Part shown: in pieces, positions 37,102-46,490 of the stretch
Position numbering within the stretch: the stretch's first letter is position 1
Layout: the number at the start of each line of letters is the position of its first letter
NCBI RefSeq assembly: GCF_003943465.1
Contig: NZ_RJPR01000014.1
Span: 1 to 47,446 of the forward strand
Origin: Streptococcus cristatus
GTDB taxonomy: Bacteria; Bacillota; Bacilli; Lactobacillales; Streptococcaceae
Direction of reading: 5' to 3'
Length of the DNA: 47,446 nt
Made by a program: the position numbers and the translations under genes
Notes under the pieces: model-generated
Databases searched by the model: none
Told to the model about the DNA's origin: nothing
What the model saw: only the letters and a program-made list of their open reading frames with translations

Positions 37102-37644
37102 ATGCTTAAATATAGTATCCGTGGTGAAAACCTAGAAGTAACTGATGCTCTCCGTGACTACGTAGTTTCTAAACTTGAGAAGATTGAGAAGTATTTCCAA
37201 GCAGAGCAAGAACTTGATGCACGGGTAAATTTGAAAGTGTACCGGGAGAAGACGGCAAAAGTCGAAGTAACGATTCCTCTTGGTTCTATTACCCTTCGGG
37301 CAGAAGATGTTTCGCAAGATATGTACGGATCTATCGACCTAGTTATCGATAAGATTGAACGTCAGATTCGTAAGAATAAGACAAAAATTGAAAAGAAAAA
37401 TCGGAACAAGGTTGCAACTAGCCAGTTGTTCACTGATGCTCTAGTAGAAGAAGCTGATGCAGCATCTTCTAAAGTAGTACGTTCTAAGCATATTGACTTG
37501 AAACCAATGGATCTAGATGAAGCTATTTTGCAAATGGATTTGTTGGGACATGACTTCTTCATCTACACAGATGTTGAAGATAGTACAACGAATGTTATCT
37601 ATCGTCGTGAAGATGGAGATATCGGTTTGTTAGAAGTAAAATAA
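37102..37644 (+). CDS. hpf: Ribosome hibernation promoting factor, long form
   Basis: 180 aa. The N-terminal HPF domain (1 to about 100: YSIRGENLEVTDALRDYVVSKLEKIEKYF...VEVTIPLGSITLRAEDVSQDMYGSIDLVIDKIERQIRK) binds the decoding site. After a linker, the C-terminal domain (about 122-180: KHIDLKPMDLDEAILQMDLLGHDFFIY) dimerises 70S ribosomes into 100S particles. This two-domain long form is typical of Firmicutes. AGAAAGAAGG precedes the ATG. The promoter carries a cre-like site, which would tie ribosome hibernation to sugar depletion. A strong terminator follows. Confidence 0.95.
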   Translation: MLKYSIRGENLEVTDALRDYVVSKLEKIEKYFQAEQELDARVNLKVYREKTAKVEVTIPLGSITLRAEDVSQDMYGSIDLVIDKIERQIRKNKTKIEKKNRNKVATSQLFTDALVEEADAASSKVVRSKHIDLKPMDLDEAILQMDLLGHDFFIYTDVEDSTTNVIYRREDGDIGLLEVK

Positions 37645-37648
37645 TGAA

Positions 37649-37675
37649 AAAAAGCCGTCCAATGGACGGCTTTTT
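37649..37675 (+). terminator. Terminator of hpf
   Basis: AAAAAGCCGTCC / GGACGGCTTTTT stem (37649-37660, 37664-37675) with a 3-nt loop. Confidence 0.92.
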
Positions 37676-37758
37676 GTTGTAGGGAAAACTCTCGCTCATT
37701 CTACTCTAAATAATGTTTGCAAATAAAGAAATTCTATTTTATTTTTATAGCTGTCCTA

Positions 37759-37767
37759 TGGTATAAT
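37759..37767 (+). promoter_or_regulatory. Extended -10 promoter of the SNF2 gene
   Basis: TGG-TATAAT at 37759-37767; TTATTT at 37739-37744 is the only -35 candidate. Confidence 0.65.
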
Positions 37768-37793
37768 AAAGGGATAAATGTTAGGTGGTAGGT

Positions 37794-40700
37794 ATGGCTA
37801 AATTAATTCCTGGTAAAATTCGAACGGAAGGAATTGCCCTCTGTGACAGCAAAAAAGTCCAAATTCTTGACGTCAAAGATTCCTTTTTATACACGCGCGT
37901 GGATCAGTACAATCTGCGCTATAGTCTAGATGATGATGCAGTTTTCTGCTCCTGTGAGTTTTTCCAAAAGAAGAAGTACTGCGCCCATCTGGCTGCCTTG
38001 GAATATTTTTTGAAAAATGATTCGGCGGGTAAAGATCTGCTGGCGAAGATGACAGAAAAAGAGTCTTCTAGTCAGGAAGCCCAGAAATTGGTTTCTTTTG
38101 GTAGTCTTTTTTTGGATAAGATTTTGCTAGATAAATCCAGTCAGCAAGTCCGTTATGAGCTATTGGCGACCGGTCAGGAAGATACTTACACTGGACAATT
38201 CTTATGGAGTCTGCGGATCAGTCGACTGCCAGATGAGCGTTCTTATGTAGTGCGTGATATTTTGTCCTTTTTGAGAACCTTGAATAAGGGTGGCCATTAT
38301 CAGATCGGCAAGAACTACTATGAGCCTATTCGCATGGATAATTTTGATGAAGCTAGTCAAGATTTGCTAGAATTTTTACGAGGCTTGGTGACGGATTATA
38401 AGGGGCAGGACTCTTCGTTGGTCTTTCCCAATGCTGGGCGGCACCTTTATTTTCCAGCCAGTCTTTTTGAGGAAGGCGTGACTCGCTTGATGAATCTCAC
38501 TTCGTTTCGTTTGGAATATAGCTTTTATGATTATGCCGAGGTATTTTTCCAAGACTTGCATGAAGAGGCGGAGATTTATCAGTTTGAGGTGCAAGAGCGT
38601 GAAAACTTTTTTGAGCTGCTGATATCTGAAAAGAATTATAAGATGCTCTATGGAGGTCAATTTCTTTTTCATAATCAGACCTTCTATCAGCTGACGACTG
38701 AGCAGACCAAGTTAGTCAAGGCTTTACAGGAATTGCCGATTGAGCAAGAGCGGGGCAAGCGCCTGCAGTTTGATGTGTCTGAGCAGTCCAAACTGGCAGT
38801 GAGTCTGCTTGAGTTTAAAAAAATTGGCCGTGTGACAGCACCTGAGCGTCTGTTCATTCATGATTTCACCGTGGATTTCAATTTTTATTTGGGAGCTGAC
38901 AAGCAAGTATTGCTGGACCTTGTCTTTGATTATGGTAGTCACACTGTCACCAGTCGTGAAGAGCTGAGAAAGCTGCCTTTTTCCAGCAATTTTGAGCGGG
39001 AACAGCAAGTTTTTAAAGCAATGCTGGAGGCAGGTTTTGCAGATGATTTTATCAGCCAGCGTCCGCCATTACGACCCGAAGAAATTTACCGTTTCTTCTC
39101 CGTCTTGATTCCACGCTTTAGAGCATTGGGCAATGTCTACTTGTCAGATGAGCTACTGGGCCTATCTCAAACAGAACCTCCGAAGGTTTCCATCAGTATG
39201 AATGGTGGGCTCTTGGATATTGGCTTTGACTTTACTGGTATCGATCAGTCTGAGGTGGATGATGTTCTAGATTCGTTGCTGAGCCAAAAAGATTACTTTA
39301 TCAGCAAGACGGGTCAAGTTGTGATTTTTGATGAGAATAGTAAGCGAATCAGCCAGACCTTGCAACAATTGAGAAGCAAACATTCTAAAAATGGGGTTAT
39401 CCAAACGCATAGCTTGGCTGCCTATCAACTCTCTGAATTGTTCAAAGATCAGGAAAGAGTTAACTTGGCGCAGGATTTTCGCCAGCTGGCTTATGATTTG
39501 ACCCATCCTGAGGATTTTCCTCTGCCTAAGCTGAAAGTTCAGGCAGAGCTTCGAGATTATCAAGAAACGGGTGTAAAATGGCTATCCATGCTGAATAAAT
39601 ATGGATTTGGTGGCATTCTAGCCGATGACATGGGCTTGGGAAAGACCCTTCAGACCATTTCTTTCTTGACTGCTCATTTGACCAAGTCTAAGAAAGTTTT
39701 GATTTTGGCGCCGTCGAGTCTAATTTACAACTGGAGCGATGAGTTTGCCAAATTTGCTCCAGACTTGGATGTGGCCGTTGTGTATGGACTGAAAAATGTT
39801 CGAGATGCTGTGATTGCAGAAGACCATCAGATTACCATTACCAGCTATGCTTCCTTCAGACAAGATGTTGAAGAGTATAAAGGAGTTCATTTTGACTATT
39901 TGATATTGGACGAAGCGCAAGTCATGAAGAATGACCAGAGCAAGATTGCTCAATATTTGAGAGCATTTGAGGTGGAGCGGACTTATGCCTTGTCTGGCAC
40001 GCCGATTGAAAATCATCTCGGTGAACTTTGGTCAATTTTTCAGATCGTCCTTCCGGGCTTATTACCGAGCAAGAAAGCTTTTTTGAAGATGCCTGCGGAA
40101 ACAGTTGCGCGCTATATTAAACCCTTTGTCATGAGGCGTAAGAAAGAAGAAGTCTTGCAAGAACTTCCTGATTTGATTGAGGTTTCTTACCGTAACGAAC
40201 TTGCAGACAGCCAGAAAACAATTTATCTAGCCCTGCTCAAGCAAATGCAGGAGCGAATTCTCCATGCAACGGAGGAAGAAATCAATCGCAGCAAAATTGA
40301 AATCTTGTCTGGACTTATGCGACTCCGTCAAATTTGTGATACTCCCAAGCTTTTTATGGATGATTACGATGGGGAAAGCGGTAAGCTGGAAAGTTTGCGT
40401 GAGCTGTTAGAGCAGATCCAAGACGGTGAACATCGTGTTCTCATATTTTCACAATTCCGTGGCATGCTGGATATTATCGAGCAAGAACTGAATCAGATGG
40501 GAATGGAGTCCTTCAAAATTACAGGCTCAACTCCGGCAAAAGAACGTCAGGAGATGACAAAAGCCTTTAATCAAGGAGAAAGATCTGCCTTTCTGGTTTC
40601 TCTTAAAGCTGGTGGTGTCGGTCTCAATCTAACTGGTGCAAATACGGTTATTTTAGTGGATCTTTGGTGGAATCCCGCAGTAGAAGCTCAAGCTATTGGT

Positions 40701-40907
40701 CGGGCTCATCGCATCGGGCAGGAACGGAATGTAAAAGTTTATCGTATGATTACACGGGGAACTATAGAAGAAAAAATTCAGGAATTACAGGACACTAAAC
40801 GAAATCTGGTTTCAACGATTCTAGATGGTGCAGAGTCTCGCTCTAGTCTTTCGATGGAAGAAATTCGAGAAATTCTTGGAATTTCTTCTGAATCGCTTGA
40901 AAAATAG
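37794..40907 (+). CDS. SNF2-family helicase with SWIM zinc finger
   Basis: 1037 aa. SWIM finger CxC...CxH (C52, C54, C63, H65), a large middle region matching the SNF2-associated bacterial domain, then the Swi2/Snf2 ATPase. Walker A DDMGLGKT lies near residue 615, the DEAQ box is at 706-709, and SGTPIENHLGELWSIF is present. The second RecA lobe has LVSLKAGGVGLNLTGA and the final QAIGRAHRIGQ. Expected to translocate on double-stranded DNA; the bacterial role is uncertain (transcription recycling as in RapA, or repair). The frame opens at a GTG 9 nt upstream; ATG 37794 with AGGTGG is preferred. A promoter for the next unit lies in its last codons. Confidence 0.92.
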   Translation: MAKLIPGKIRTEGIALCDSKKVQILDVKDSFLYTRVDQYNLRYSLDDDAVFCSCEFFQKKKYCAHLAALEYFLKNDSAGKDLLAKMTEKESSSQEAQKLVSFGSLFLDKILLDKSSQQVRYELLATGQEDTYTGQFLWSLRISRLPDERSYVVRDILSFLRTLNKGGHYQIGKNYYEPIRMDNFDEASQDLLEFLRGLVTDYKGQDSSLVFPNAGRHLYFPASLFEEGVTRLMNLTSFRLEYSFYDYAEVFFQDLHEEAEIYQFEVQERENFFELLISEKNYKMLYGGQFLFHNQTFYQLTTEQTKLVKALQELPIEQERGKRLQFDVSEQSKLAVSLLEFKKIGRVTAPERLFIHDFTVDFNFYLGADKQVLLDLVFDYGSHTVTSREELRKLPFSSNFEREQQVFKAMLEAGFADDFISQRPPLRPEEIYRFFSVLIPRFRALGNVYLSDELLGLSQTEPPKVSISMNGGLLDIGFDFTGIDQSEVDDVLDSLLSQKDYFISKTGQVVIFDENSKRISQTLQQLRSKHSKNGVIQTHSLAAYQLSELFKDQERVNLAQDFRQLAYDLTHPEDFPLPKLKVQAELRDYQETGVKWLSMLNKYGFGGILADDMGLGKTLQTISFLTAHLTKSKKVLILAPSSLIYNWSDEFAKFAPDLDVAVVYGLKNVRDAVIAEDHQITITSYASFRQDVEEYKGVHFDYLILDEAQVMKNDQSKIAQYLRAFEVERTYALSGTPIENHLGELWSIFQIVLPGLLPSKKAFLKMPAETVARYIKPFVMRRKKEEVLQELPDLIEVSYRNELADSQKTIYLALLKQMQERILHATEEEINRSKIEILSGLMRLRQICDTPKLFMDDYDGESGKLESLRELLEQIQDGEHRVLIFSQFRGMLDIIEQELNQMGMESFKITGSTPAKERQEMTKAFNQGERSAFLVSLKAGGVGLNLTGANTVILVDLWWNPAVEAQAIGRAHRIGQERNVKVYRMITRGTIEEKIQELQDTKRNLVSTILDGAESRSSLSMEEIREILGISSESLEK

Positions 40908-40924
40908 TTTGAATAGTTTATAAT
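40897..40924 (+). promoter_or_regulatory. SigA promoter of the hypothetical-murC unit
   Basis: TTGAAA at 40897-40902 (inside the SNF2 gene), 16-nt spacer, TATAAT at 40919-40924. Confidence 0.8.
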
Positions 40925-40948
40925 AATGAAGAGTTGAAAGGACATGCT

Positions 40949-41611
40949 ATGACAAATACTAAATTTCCTATAATTGCTGATGACGAAATCATGTTGACAG
41001 AAATGCCACACATGAATTTGTACGATGAGTTGGATCTGATTAGCAACATTAAAGGGGACTACCAGGACCGTAATTATTTAGAGTGGATGCCGATTGCGAA
41101 GCCAGAAAATCCTGCTCCTAGTCAAACTGTAAGTAAAGCTAGAAAGAAGCAAGCTCCAGTTACGGATTTTAAAAAGCCGATTGATAAGAAGGATCCAGCT
41201 ATTCGCTATGCTGAGCAAGCACGAGAGGAAGCTCGGGCTGATCTGAGGAAAAAACGTTCGGCTGCTTATTTGACGAGCAAGCTCCCAAATAAGGTTCGTA
41301 GTCGGAAGGTGGCACCTCCTTTTGAGGGAAATCCAGTTAAACCAACAGCCCCTTTCCAAAAGGAAAATCCAGGTGAGTTAACGAAGTTCAGTGATAAGCT
41401 AAAGCAAGATAGCTACATATTAGCAGATGTTCAGTCTCAACCTCTCATAGAAGTACCAACGAATCCAGAAAAAAAGAAAAAGAATAACTACGATTTTCTC
41501 AAAACCAGCCAAGTCTATAACAAGGGCAAGAAGCGAGAAAAACACAATAAACATAAAAAAGCTCAGGAATTGGACATCACCAAGTTGAGTTCAGATGCCC
41601 AAGGGCAATAA
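40949..41611 (+). CDS. Conserved hypothetical basic protein upstream of murC
   Basis: 220 aa, soluble, no signal peptide or membrane segment. The first 50 residues look folded and acidic (IIADDEIMLTEMPHMNLYDELDLISNI). The rest is Lys/Arg/Pro-rich and probably disordered, with RKKRSAAYLTSK and a final KKREKHNKHKK cluster. I do not recognise a family, though a gene of this kind between snf and murC is a known streptococcal arrangement. The upstream TTG at 40934 is ignored; ATG 40949 has GAAAGGA 6 nt before it. Cotranscribed with murC (32 nt gap). A nucleic-acid or ribosome-binding role is possible from charge alone. Confidence 0.7.
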   Translation: MTNTKFPIIADDEIMLTEMPHMNLYDELDLISNIKGDYQDRNYLEWMPIAKPENPAPSQTVSKARKKQAPVTDFKKPIDKKDPAIRYAEQAREEARADLRKKRSAAYLTSKLPNKVRSRKVAPPFEGNPVKPTAPFQKENPGELTKFSDKLKQDSYILADVQSQPLIEVPTNPEKKKKNNYDFLKTSQVYNKGKKREKHNKHKKAQELDITKLSSDAQGQ

Positions 41612-41643
41612 GGCTTCAGTTGTTTAAGATTTAAGGAGTAATC

Positions 41644-42978
41644 ATGACGAAAACTTATCATTTTATCGGAATTAAGGGCTCAGGTATGAGCGCTTTGGCT
41701 TTGATGTTGCATCAGATGGGCCATAAGGTTCAGGGAAGCGATGTTGATAAATATTATTTCACTCAGCGGGGTCTGGAGCAGGCTGGGATTCCCATTTTGC
41801 CTTTCGATGAGAAAAATCTCCAGTCGGATTTTGAAATTATTGCCGGTAATGCCTTCCGTCCAGATAACAACGTGGAAATTGCCTATGCAGATGCCAATGG
41901 TATTAGCTACAAGCGCTACCATGAATTTTTGGGTAGCTTTATGCGTGACTTTGTCAGCCTAGGTGTGGCTGGTGCTCACGGGAAAACTTCGACAACGGGT
42001 ATTCTTTCTCACGTTCTGTCCAACATCACAGATACTAGCTATCTGATTGGGGATGGTACAGGTCGCGGTTCTGCTAATGCCAAGTATTTTGTCTTTGAAT
42101 CAGACGAGTACGAGCGTCATTTTATGCCTTATCATCCGGAATATTCGATCATCACCAATGTTGACTTCGATCATCCGGATTATTTCACAAGCTTGGAAGA
42201 TGTCTTTAATGCTTTCAATGATTACGCCAAGCAGATTACAAAAGGGCTCTTCGTTTATGGAGAAGACGAGCAACTACGCCGCATTACTTCAAATGCACCG
42301 ATTTACTACTATGGTTTCAAGGAAGAAGGCAACGACTTTGTTGCTCACGACCTCTTGCGCTCTACCAGTGGTTCAGGATTTAAAGTTTCTTTCCGTGGGC
42401 AAGAGCTGGGTGAGTTCCAGATTCCAAGCTTTGGCCGTCACAACATTATGAATGCAACAGCGGTCATCGGTCTCCTCTACATTGCAGGTATTGACTTGAA
42501 TCTAGTAAGGAAACATCTCACGACCTTTAGTGGGGTTAAGCGCCGCTTTACAGAAAAGATTGTCAACGACACAGTCATTATTGATGACTTTGCCCATCAT
42601 CCAACGGAAATTATCGCAACACTGGATGCAGCCCGTCAGAAGTATCCAAGCAAGGAAATCGTGGCCATCTTCCAGCCGCACACCTTCACTCGGACTATTG
42701 CTCTCTTGGACGAATTTGCGGAAGCCCTCAATCAGGCTGACTCAGTCTATTTAGCTCAGATTTACGGATCTGCGCGTGAGGTGGATAAGGGCGATGTTAA
42801 GGTTGAGGATTTGGCTGAAAAGATTGTGAAGCGTGCCAAGGTTATTGATGTGGACAATGTCTCTCCACTTCTTGACCACGATAATGCAGTTTACGTCTTT
42901 ATGGGAGCTGGAGATATCCAGACCTATGAATATTCCTTTGAACGTCTCTTGTCCAATCTGACTAGCAACGTTCAGTAG
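41644..42978 (+). CDS. murC: UDP-N-acetylmuramate--L-alanine ligase
   Basis: 444 aa cytosolic ATP-dependent ligase that adds the first amino acid of the peptidoglycan stem. N-terminal Rossmann domain ([18 protein letters not shown]), ATP loop [10 protein letters not shown] from residue 110, [10 protein letters not shown] and the middle-domain N/H residues, then the C-terminal domain starting at GVKRRF with [16 protein letters not shown] precedes the ATG. Part of the unit with the hypothetical gene and the two acetyltransferases. Confidence 0.96.
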   Translation: MTKTYHFIGIKGSGMSALALMLHQMGHKVQGSDVDKYYFTQRGLEQAGIPILPFDEKNLQSDFEIIAGNAFRPDNNVEIAYADANGISYKRYHEFLGSFMRDFVSLGVAGAHGKTSTTGILSHVLSNITDTSYLIGDGTGRGSANAKYFVFESDEYERHFMPYHPEYSIITNVDFDHPDYFTSLEDVFNAFNDYAKQITKGLFVYGEDEQLRRITSNAPIYYYGFKEEGNDFVAHDLLRSTSGSGFKVSFRGQELGEFQIPSFGRHNIMNATAVIGLLYIAGIDLNLVRKHLTTFSGVKRRFTEKIVNDTVIIDDFAHHPTEIIATLDAARQKYPSKEIVAIFQPHTFTRTIALLDEFAEALNQADSVYLAQIYGSAREVDKGDVKVEDLAEKIVKRAKVIDVDNVSPLLDHDNAVYVFMGAGDIQTYEYSFERLLSNLTSNVQ

Positions 42979-42989
42979 GAGGAGACTTG

Positions 42990-43502
42990 ATGGAAGCACC
43001 GATTCGAATCAGACAGGCTGACTTGAGCGACTGGGAGGAAATTCTTGCAATCGAGCAGCTGAATTTTCCAGCAGCAGAAGCAGCCAGTGCAAAAGTTATC
43101 AAAGAGCGGATTGAACGCATCTCGGATACTTTTTTGCTGGCAGAGCTACATGGTCAGCTGGCGGGCTATATTGTTGGGCCAGCTGTTCAAACGCGATATT
43201 TGACAGATGATCTCTTTAGCAAGGTGGGTGTTAATCCTTCAGAAGGTGGCTTCATTGCCGTCCAAAGTCTGTCCGTCCATCCGGATTTTCAGAGGCAGGG
43301 TGTCGGAACCTTGTTGCTTGCAGCTCTCAAGGAGACAGCTGTTCAGCAAAACCGGCGGGGCATTAGCTTAACCTGCCATGATGAGCTGATACCTTATTAT
43401 GAGATGAATGGCTTTGTCCACGAAGGGATTTCTGACTCAACTCACGGTGGGACTATCTGGTCAAATATGGTATGGGAAAATCCCAATTTTAAGGAGAAGT
43501 GA
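42990..43502 (+). CDS. GNAT acetyltransferase, first of a tandem pair
   Basis: 170 aa single GNAT domain: IRQADLSDWEEILAIEQLNF start, acetyl-CoA loop with Q/RxxGxG/A (QRQGVGTLLL) and the terminal YYEMNGF strand. The ATG at 42990 has AGGAGGA right after the murC stop. About 40% of positions are shared by eye with the next gene (for example LTCHD and MVWENP near the end). Substrate unknown; a small amine or an N-terminus is typical for the family. The last base of its stop overlaps the next start (TGATG). Confidence 0.88.
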   Translation: MEAPIRIRQADLSDWEEILAIEQLNFPAAEAASAKVIKERIERISDTFLLAELHGQLAGYIVGPAVQTRYLTDDLFSKVGVNPSEGGFIAVQSLSVHPDFQRQGVGTLLLAALKETAVQQNRRGISLTCHDELIPYYEMNGFVHEGISDSTHGGTIWSNMVWENPNFKEK

Positions 43503-43999
43503 TGATTATCCGTCAAGCTCAAATGGCTGACTTAGATGCCATTTATGCTATCGAATTGGAAAATTTTAATCCAGAAGAGGCTATTAGTCGTGAAATATTG
43601 GCAAAGCACATTGAAATGATCCCTTCGACTTTTTTGGTTGCAGAAAAAAATGGCAAGATTTTGGGCTATTTAGAAGGTCCTGTCCGACCAGAACGCTATT
43701 TAAAAGATATTTCCTTTACGGAGGACGTTGAAGATTATAGCTATCTGGCTGGCGGATTTATCTCTGTAACCAGTCTATCTATTTCTAAAGAAGCACAGGG
43801 CTTAGGAGTCGGAAAATCCTTGTTGAACACTATGAAGGAAATTGCGATTGCTGATGAACGCCACGGCATTAATCTCACTTGTCATGATTATTTGATAGCC
43901 TATTATGAGCAACATGACTTTGTCAACGAAGGCCGTTCAGCCTCAACGTATGCAGATGAAGTATGGTTTGATATGGTCTGGGAAAATCCCCAGATATAA
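43502..43999 (+). CDS. GNAT acetyltransferase, second of a tandem pair
   Basis: 165 aa, paralogue of the gene just upstream, sharing the RQA start, the GGFI.V.SLS core strand, GxGxG loop (GLGVGKSLL), LTCHD and MVWENPQ end. Here the loop glutamine/arginine position before GLGVG is AQ, so acetyl-CoA binding still looks intact. AAGGAGAAG lies 5-13 nt before the ATG, in the end of the first copy. Last gene of the murC unit. Confidence 0.88.
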   Translation: MIIRQAQMADLDAIYAIELENFNPEEAISREILAKHIEMIPSTFLVAEKNGKILGYLEGPVRPERYLKDISFTEDVEDYSYLAGGFISVTSLSISKEAQGLGVGKSLLNTMKEIAIADERHGINLTCHDYLIAYYEQHDFVNEGRSASTYADEVWFDMVWENPQI

Positions 44000-44020
44000 C
44001 TTTCATAAATAATATAGTTT

Positions 44021-44056
44021 TAAAAGTCGGATATGATTGCATTTATCTGACTTTTA
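44021..44056 (+). terminator. Hairpin after the murC-GNAT unit, overlapping the mltG promoter
   Basis: Arms 44021-44033 and 44044-44056 (13 pairs, one G-U), 10-nt loop; only TTTTA follows, so termination may be weak. Its right arm is the spacer of the mltG promoter. Confidence 0.65.
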
Positions 44057-44065
44057 AGATATAAT
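44037..44065 (+). promoter_or_regulatory. SigA promoter of mltG
   Basis: TTGCAT at 44037-44042, 17-nt spacer, TATAAT at 44060-44065; predicted start about 44072. Confidence 0.82.
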
Positions 44066-44096
44066 GTTAGGGATTATGAAGAAGGAGATCAAGTTT

Positions 44097-45848
44097 TTGA
44101 CTGAAAATTCACAGGATAACGAAAAGACGCTGAGTTTTAAAGAGAAAATTTTGAATGAGTTGGCAGCAGCCAATGGTACCCAAAATCACTCAGTTCAGGA
44201 AGAAGCGCAGCCTCTTTTAGGTAAAGAAATGGAATTGGCGGAGAGCTTGGAATCTCTCGTTTCTGCTGTTGAAAAATCTCATGAGGTTCTAGAGAAGGAT
44301 ACTTCAGTAGAGGAAGAACCTAGTAAGATCAAAGTAGAAGAGCCAATGGGACAAAGCGAGCCTACTGTTCATACTCAGGCAGATGTGCTAGAAAATATAG
44401 TTCGTAATTCTACGATTTCAGAAGTTCCATCAAATGTTGATGGACCAGGACAAGCTGATGTTGCTAAGAAGGAAAGTATAGAGTCTGGAGAGGTTCAAAC
44501 CTCTGTGCCTCATTCAGAAGCTTATCAAGAAAAGGTAGCGTCTGTTGCAGGTGAGATAAAAGAAACAGTGTTACCTGATTCAAACACTACAGATGAAAGA
44601 GAAGCTAAAAAAGACTTTTCTACTGCAGAACCAACGCTAAGCCGTAGAGATGTTGCTCATGGAAAGAAACGTTCACGTGCAGATCGTACCAATAGTAGTA
44701 AAAAGAAAAAACGTAAAAATGGCCTAGCCAATCGAATCGTGATGACAGTCTTGGTACTTTTCCTATTGGGCCTTGGTATTACTGGTTTTGTAGGATACAA
44801 TTATGTCTCTTCCGCGCTGAAGCCAGTAGATGCCAAATCGACAGAATATGTGACGGTGGAGATTCCTGCCGGTTCTAGTACCAAACAAATCGGAGAGATT
44901 TTAGAAAAGAAAGGCCTGATTAAGAACGCTCAAGTCTTTAATCTTTATTCAAAAATCAGAAGTTATGGTAATTTCCAATCTGGCTACTATAATCTTCAAA
45001 AGAGTATGGATTTAGACACGATTGCTAAGCAATTACAAGAAGGTGGGACAGATACACCACAGCCTCCAGTTCTTGGCAAGATAACAATTCCTGAGGGATA
45101 TACCTTGGAGCAAATCGCCGAGGCAACTACTGTCAATGCTGCAAAAACTGCGAACAAGAATACTAAAACACCATTCAGCAAGGAAGATTTTCTAAATAAA
45201 GCTCAAGATGAGGACTTTATTGCAAAAATGGCAGCTAAATATCCGCAGCTTCTAGCAACTTTGCCGAGCAAGGATAGTGGTGTTAAATATCGTCTTGAAG
45301 GTTATCTTTTCCCAGCTACTTATGATTATGGAAAAGAAACCACGGTTGAAGAACTGATTGACCAAATGTTAGCTGCTATGAATACAAATCTGTCGCAGTA
45401 TTACTCAACAATTGAGTCTAAGAATCTGACGGTCAATGATGTTTTAACCCTCGCCTCTTTAGTTGAAAAAGAGGGATCAACTGATCAGGATCGCAAAGAT
45501 ATTGCGAGCGTCTTTTATAATCGTTTGAACCAAGCTATGCCACTTCAGAGCAATATTGCGCTTCTTTACGCTCAAGGAAAACTTGGTCAAAAGACAACTC
45601 TTAAAGAAGATGCTGAAATTGATACAAATCTTGACTCGCCTTATAATGTGTACAAGAAGCAAGGTTTGATGCCTGGTCCAGTAGATAGTCCAAGCCTGTC
45701 TGCTATCGAAGCTACTATTAATCCAAGCAAGACAGAGTACTTGTATTTTGTAGCAAATGTGGAAACAGGGGCTGTATATTTTGCAAATACTTACGAAGAA
45801 CACGCTAAGAATGTGGAAGAACACGTTAATAGCAAATTAAACCAATAA
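44097..45848 (+). CDS. mltG: Endolytic murein transglycosylase MltG
   Basis: 583 aa membrane protein that cuts newly made glycan strands, part of peripheral wall synthesis in streptococci. Layout: a long acidic cytoplasmic region (about 200 residues, Glu/Ser/Val-rich), a Lys/Arg cluster, one helix (about 215-238), a LysM-like external segment ([19 protein letters not shown]), and the YceG/MltG catalytic domain with SLVEKEG (E457, E459) and the QSNIA block. In-frame ATGs at 44064 and 44076 are rejected: the first lies in the -10 box, the second has no ribosome binding site. The TTG at 44097 has AAGGAGA at 44081-44087 and gives the N-terminus seen in homologues. Confidence 0.9.
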   Translation: MTENSQDNEKTLSFKEKILNELAAANGTQNHSVQEEAQPLLGKEMELAESLESLVSAVEKSHEVLEKDTSVEEEPSKIKVEEPMGQSEPTVHTQADVLENIVRNSTISEVPSNVDGPGQADVAKKESIESGEVQTSVPHSEAYQEKVASVAGEIKETVLPDSNTTDEREAKKDFSTAEPTLSRRDVAHGKKRSRADRTNSSKKKKRKNGLANRIVMTVLVLFLLGLGITGFVGYNYVSSALKPVDAKSTEYVTVEIPAGSSTKQIGEILEKKGLIKNAQVFNLYSKIRSYGNFQSGYYNLQKSMDLDTIAKQLQEGGTDTPQPPVLGKITIPEGYTLEQIAEATTVNAAKTANKNTKTPFSKEDFLNKAQDEDFIAKMAAKYPQLLATLPSKDSGVKYRLEGYLFPATYDYGKETTVEELIDQMLAAMNTNLSQYYSTIESKNLTVNDVLTLASLVEKEGSTDQDRKDIASVFYNRLNQAMPLQSNIALLYAQGKLGQKTTLKEDAEIDTNLDSPYNVYKKQGLMPGPVDSPSLSAIEATINPSKTEYLYFVANVETGAVYFANTYEEHAKNVEEHVNSKLNQ

Positions 45849-45862
45849 GGTGAAAGTTCTAA

Positions 45863-45897
45863 CAAAATTATGTGGTTTTCCACATAATTTTGTTTTA
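45863..45897 (+). terminator. Hairpin terminator between mltG and greA
   Basis: Perfect 13-bp stem CAAAATTATGTGG / CCACATAATTTTG (45863-45875, 45880-45892), TTTT loop, then TTTT. It ends 34 nt before greA. Confidence 0.82.
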
Positions 45898-45930
45898 TCA
45901 AAAAATAGAAAGAAGAGAGAAAATAAAGTA

Positions 45931-46413
45931 ATGGCTGAAAAAACTTATCCTATGACCCTTGTAGAAAAGGAAAAATTAGAACAAGAATTAGAAGAATTGA
46001 AATTGGTCCGACGTCCAGAAGTAGTAGAACGCATTAAAATTGCTCGTTCTTACGGAGATTTATCAGAAAATAGTGAATATGAAGCAGCAAAGGACGAGCA
46101 GGCTTTCGTTGAAGGACAAATTTCAAGTCTGGAGACTAAAATTCGCTATGCTGTGATTGTTGATAGTGATTCAGTTGCTAAAGATGAAGTTGCCATCGGT
46201 AAAACTGTTACTATCCAAGAAGTCGGTGAGACTGAAGAAGAAGTATACATTATCGTTGGTTCAGCTGGTGCGGATGCTTTTGCTGGAAAAGTTTCAAATG
46301 AAAGTCCAATTGGTCAAGCATTGATTGGTAAGAAGACTGGTGATATTGCAACAGTAGAAACACCAGTTGGCAGTTATGATGTCAAAATCCTAAAAGTTGA
46401 AAAAACAGTCTAA
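45931..46413 (+). CDS. greA: Transcription elongation factor GreA
   Basis: 160 aa. N-terminal coiled coil (about 8-78) that enters the RNA polymerase secondary channel, with the acidic tip inside [17 protein letters not shown], then an FKBP-like C-terminal domain. It rescues backtracked polymerase by stimulating transcript cleavage. The frame is open back to 45850, but that segment contains the terminator hairpin; ATG 45931 starts the usual MAEKTYPMT. The ribosome binding site is a weak purine run. No promoter fits in the 34 nt after the hairpin, so greA probably depends on read-through from mltG. Confidence 0.96.
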   Translation: MAEKTYPMTLVEKEKLEQELEELKLVRRPEVVERIKIARSYGDLSENSEYEAAKDEQAFVEGQISSLETKIRYAVIVDSDSVAKDEVAIGKTVTIQEVGETEEEVYIIVGSAGADAFAGKVSNESPIGQALIGKKTGDIATVETPVGSYDVKILKVEKTV

Positions 46414-46414
46414 G

Positions 46415-46440
46415 AAAGGTCGAGCACGCTCGGCTTTTTC
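46415..46440 (+). terminator. Terminator of greA
   Basis: Ten-pair stem (46415-46424 with 46429-46438, two G-U), CACG loop, T-run. Confidence 0.85.
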
Positions 46441-46452
46441 TTTATCAATTTA

Positions 46453-46461
46453 TGCTATAAT
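46453..46461 (+). promoter_or_regulatory. Extended -10 promoter of nth
   Basis: TGC-TATAAT at 46453-46461, 29 nt before the nth ATG; no good -35. Confidence 0.68.
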
Positions 46462-46490
46462 ATAGAACAAGCAAAGGAGATTGTATACTG

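Noticed and set aside
37716..37725. TTTGCAAA-like palindrome upstream of the SNF2 gene
   Set aside because: Too short and A/T-rich, and it lacks the central CG of a cre site.
45850..45930. 27-codon N-terminal extension of greA
   Set aside because: It is encoded by the terminator hairpin; GreA proteins start at the ATG at 45931.
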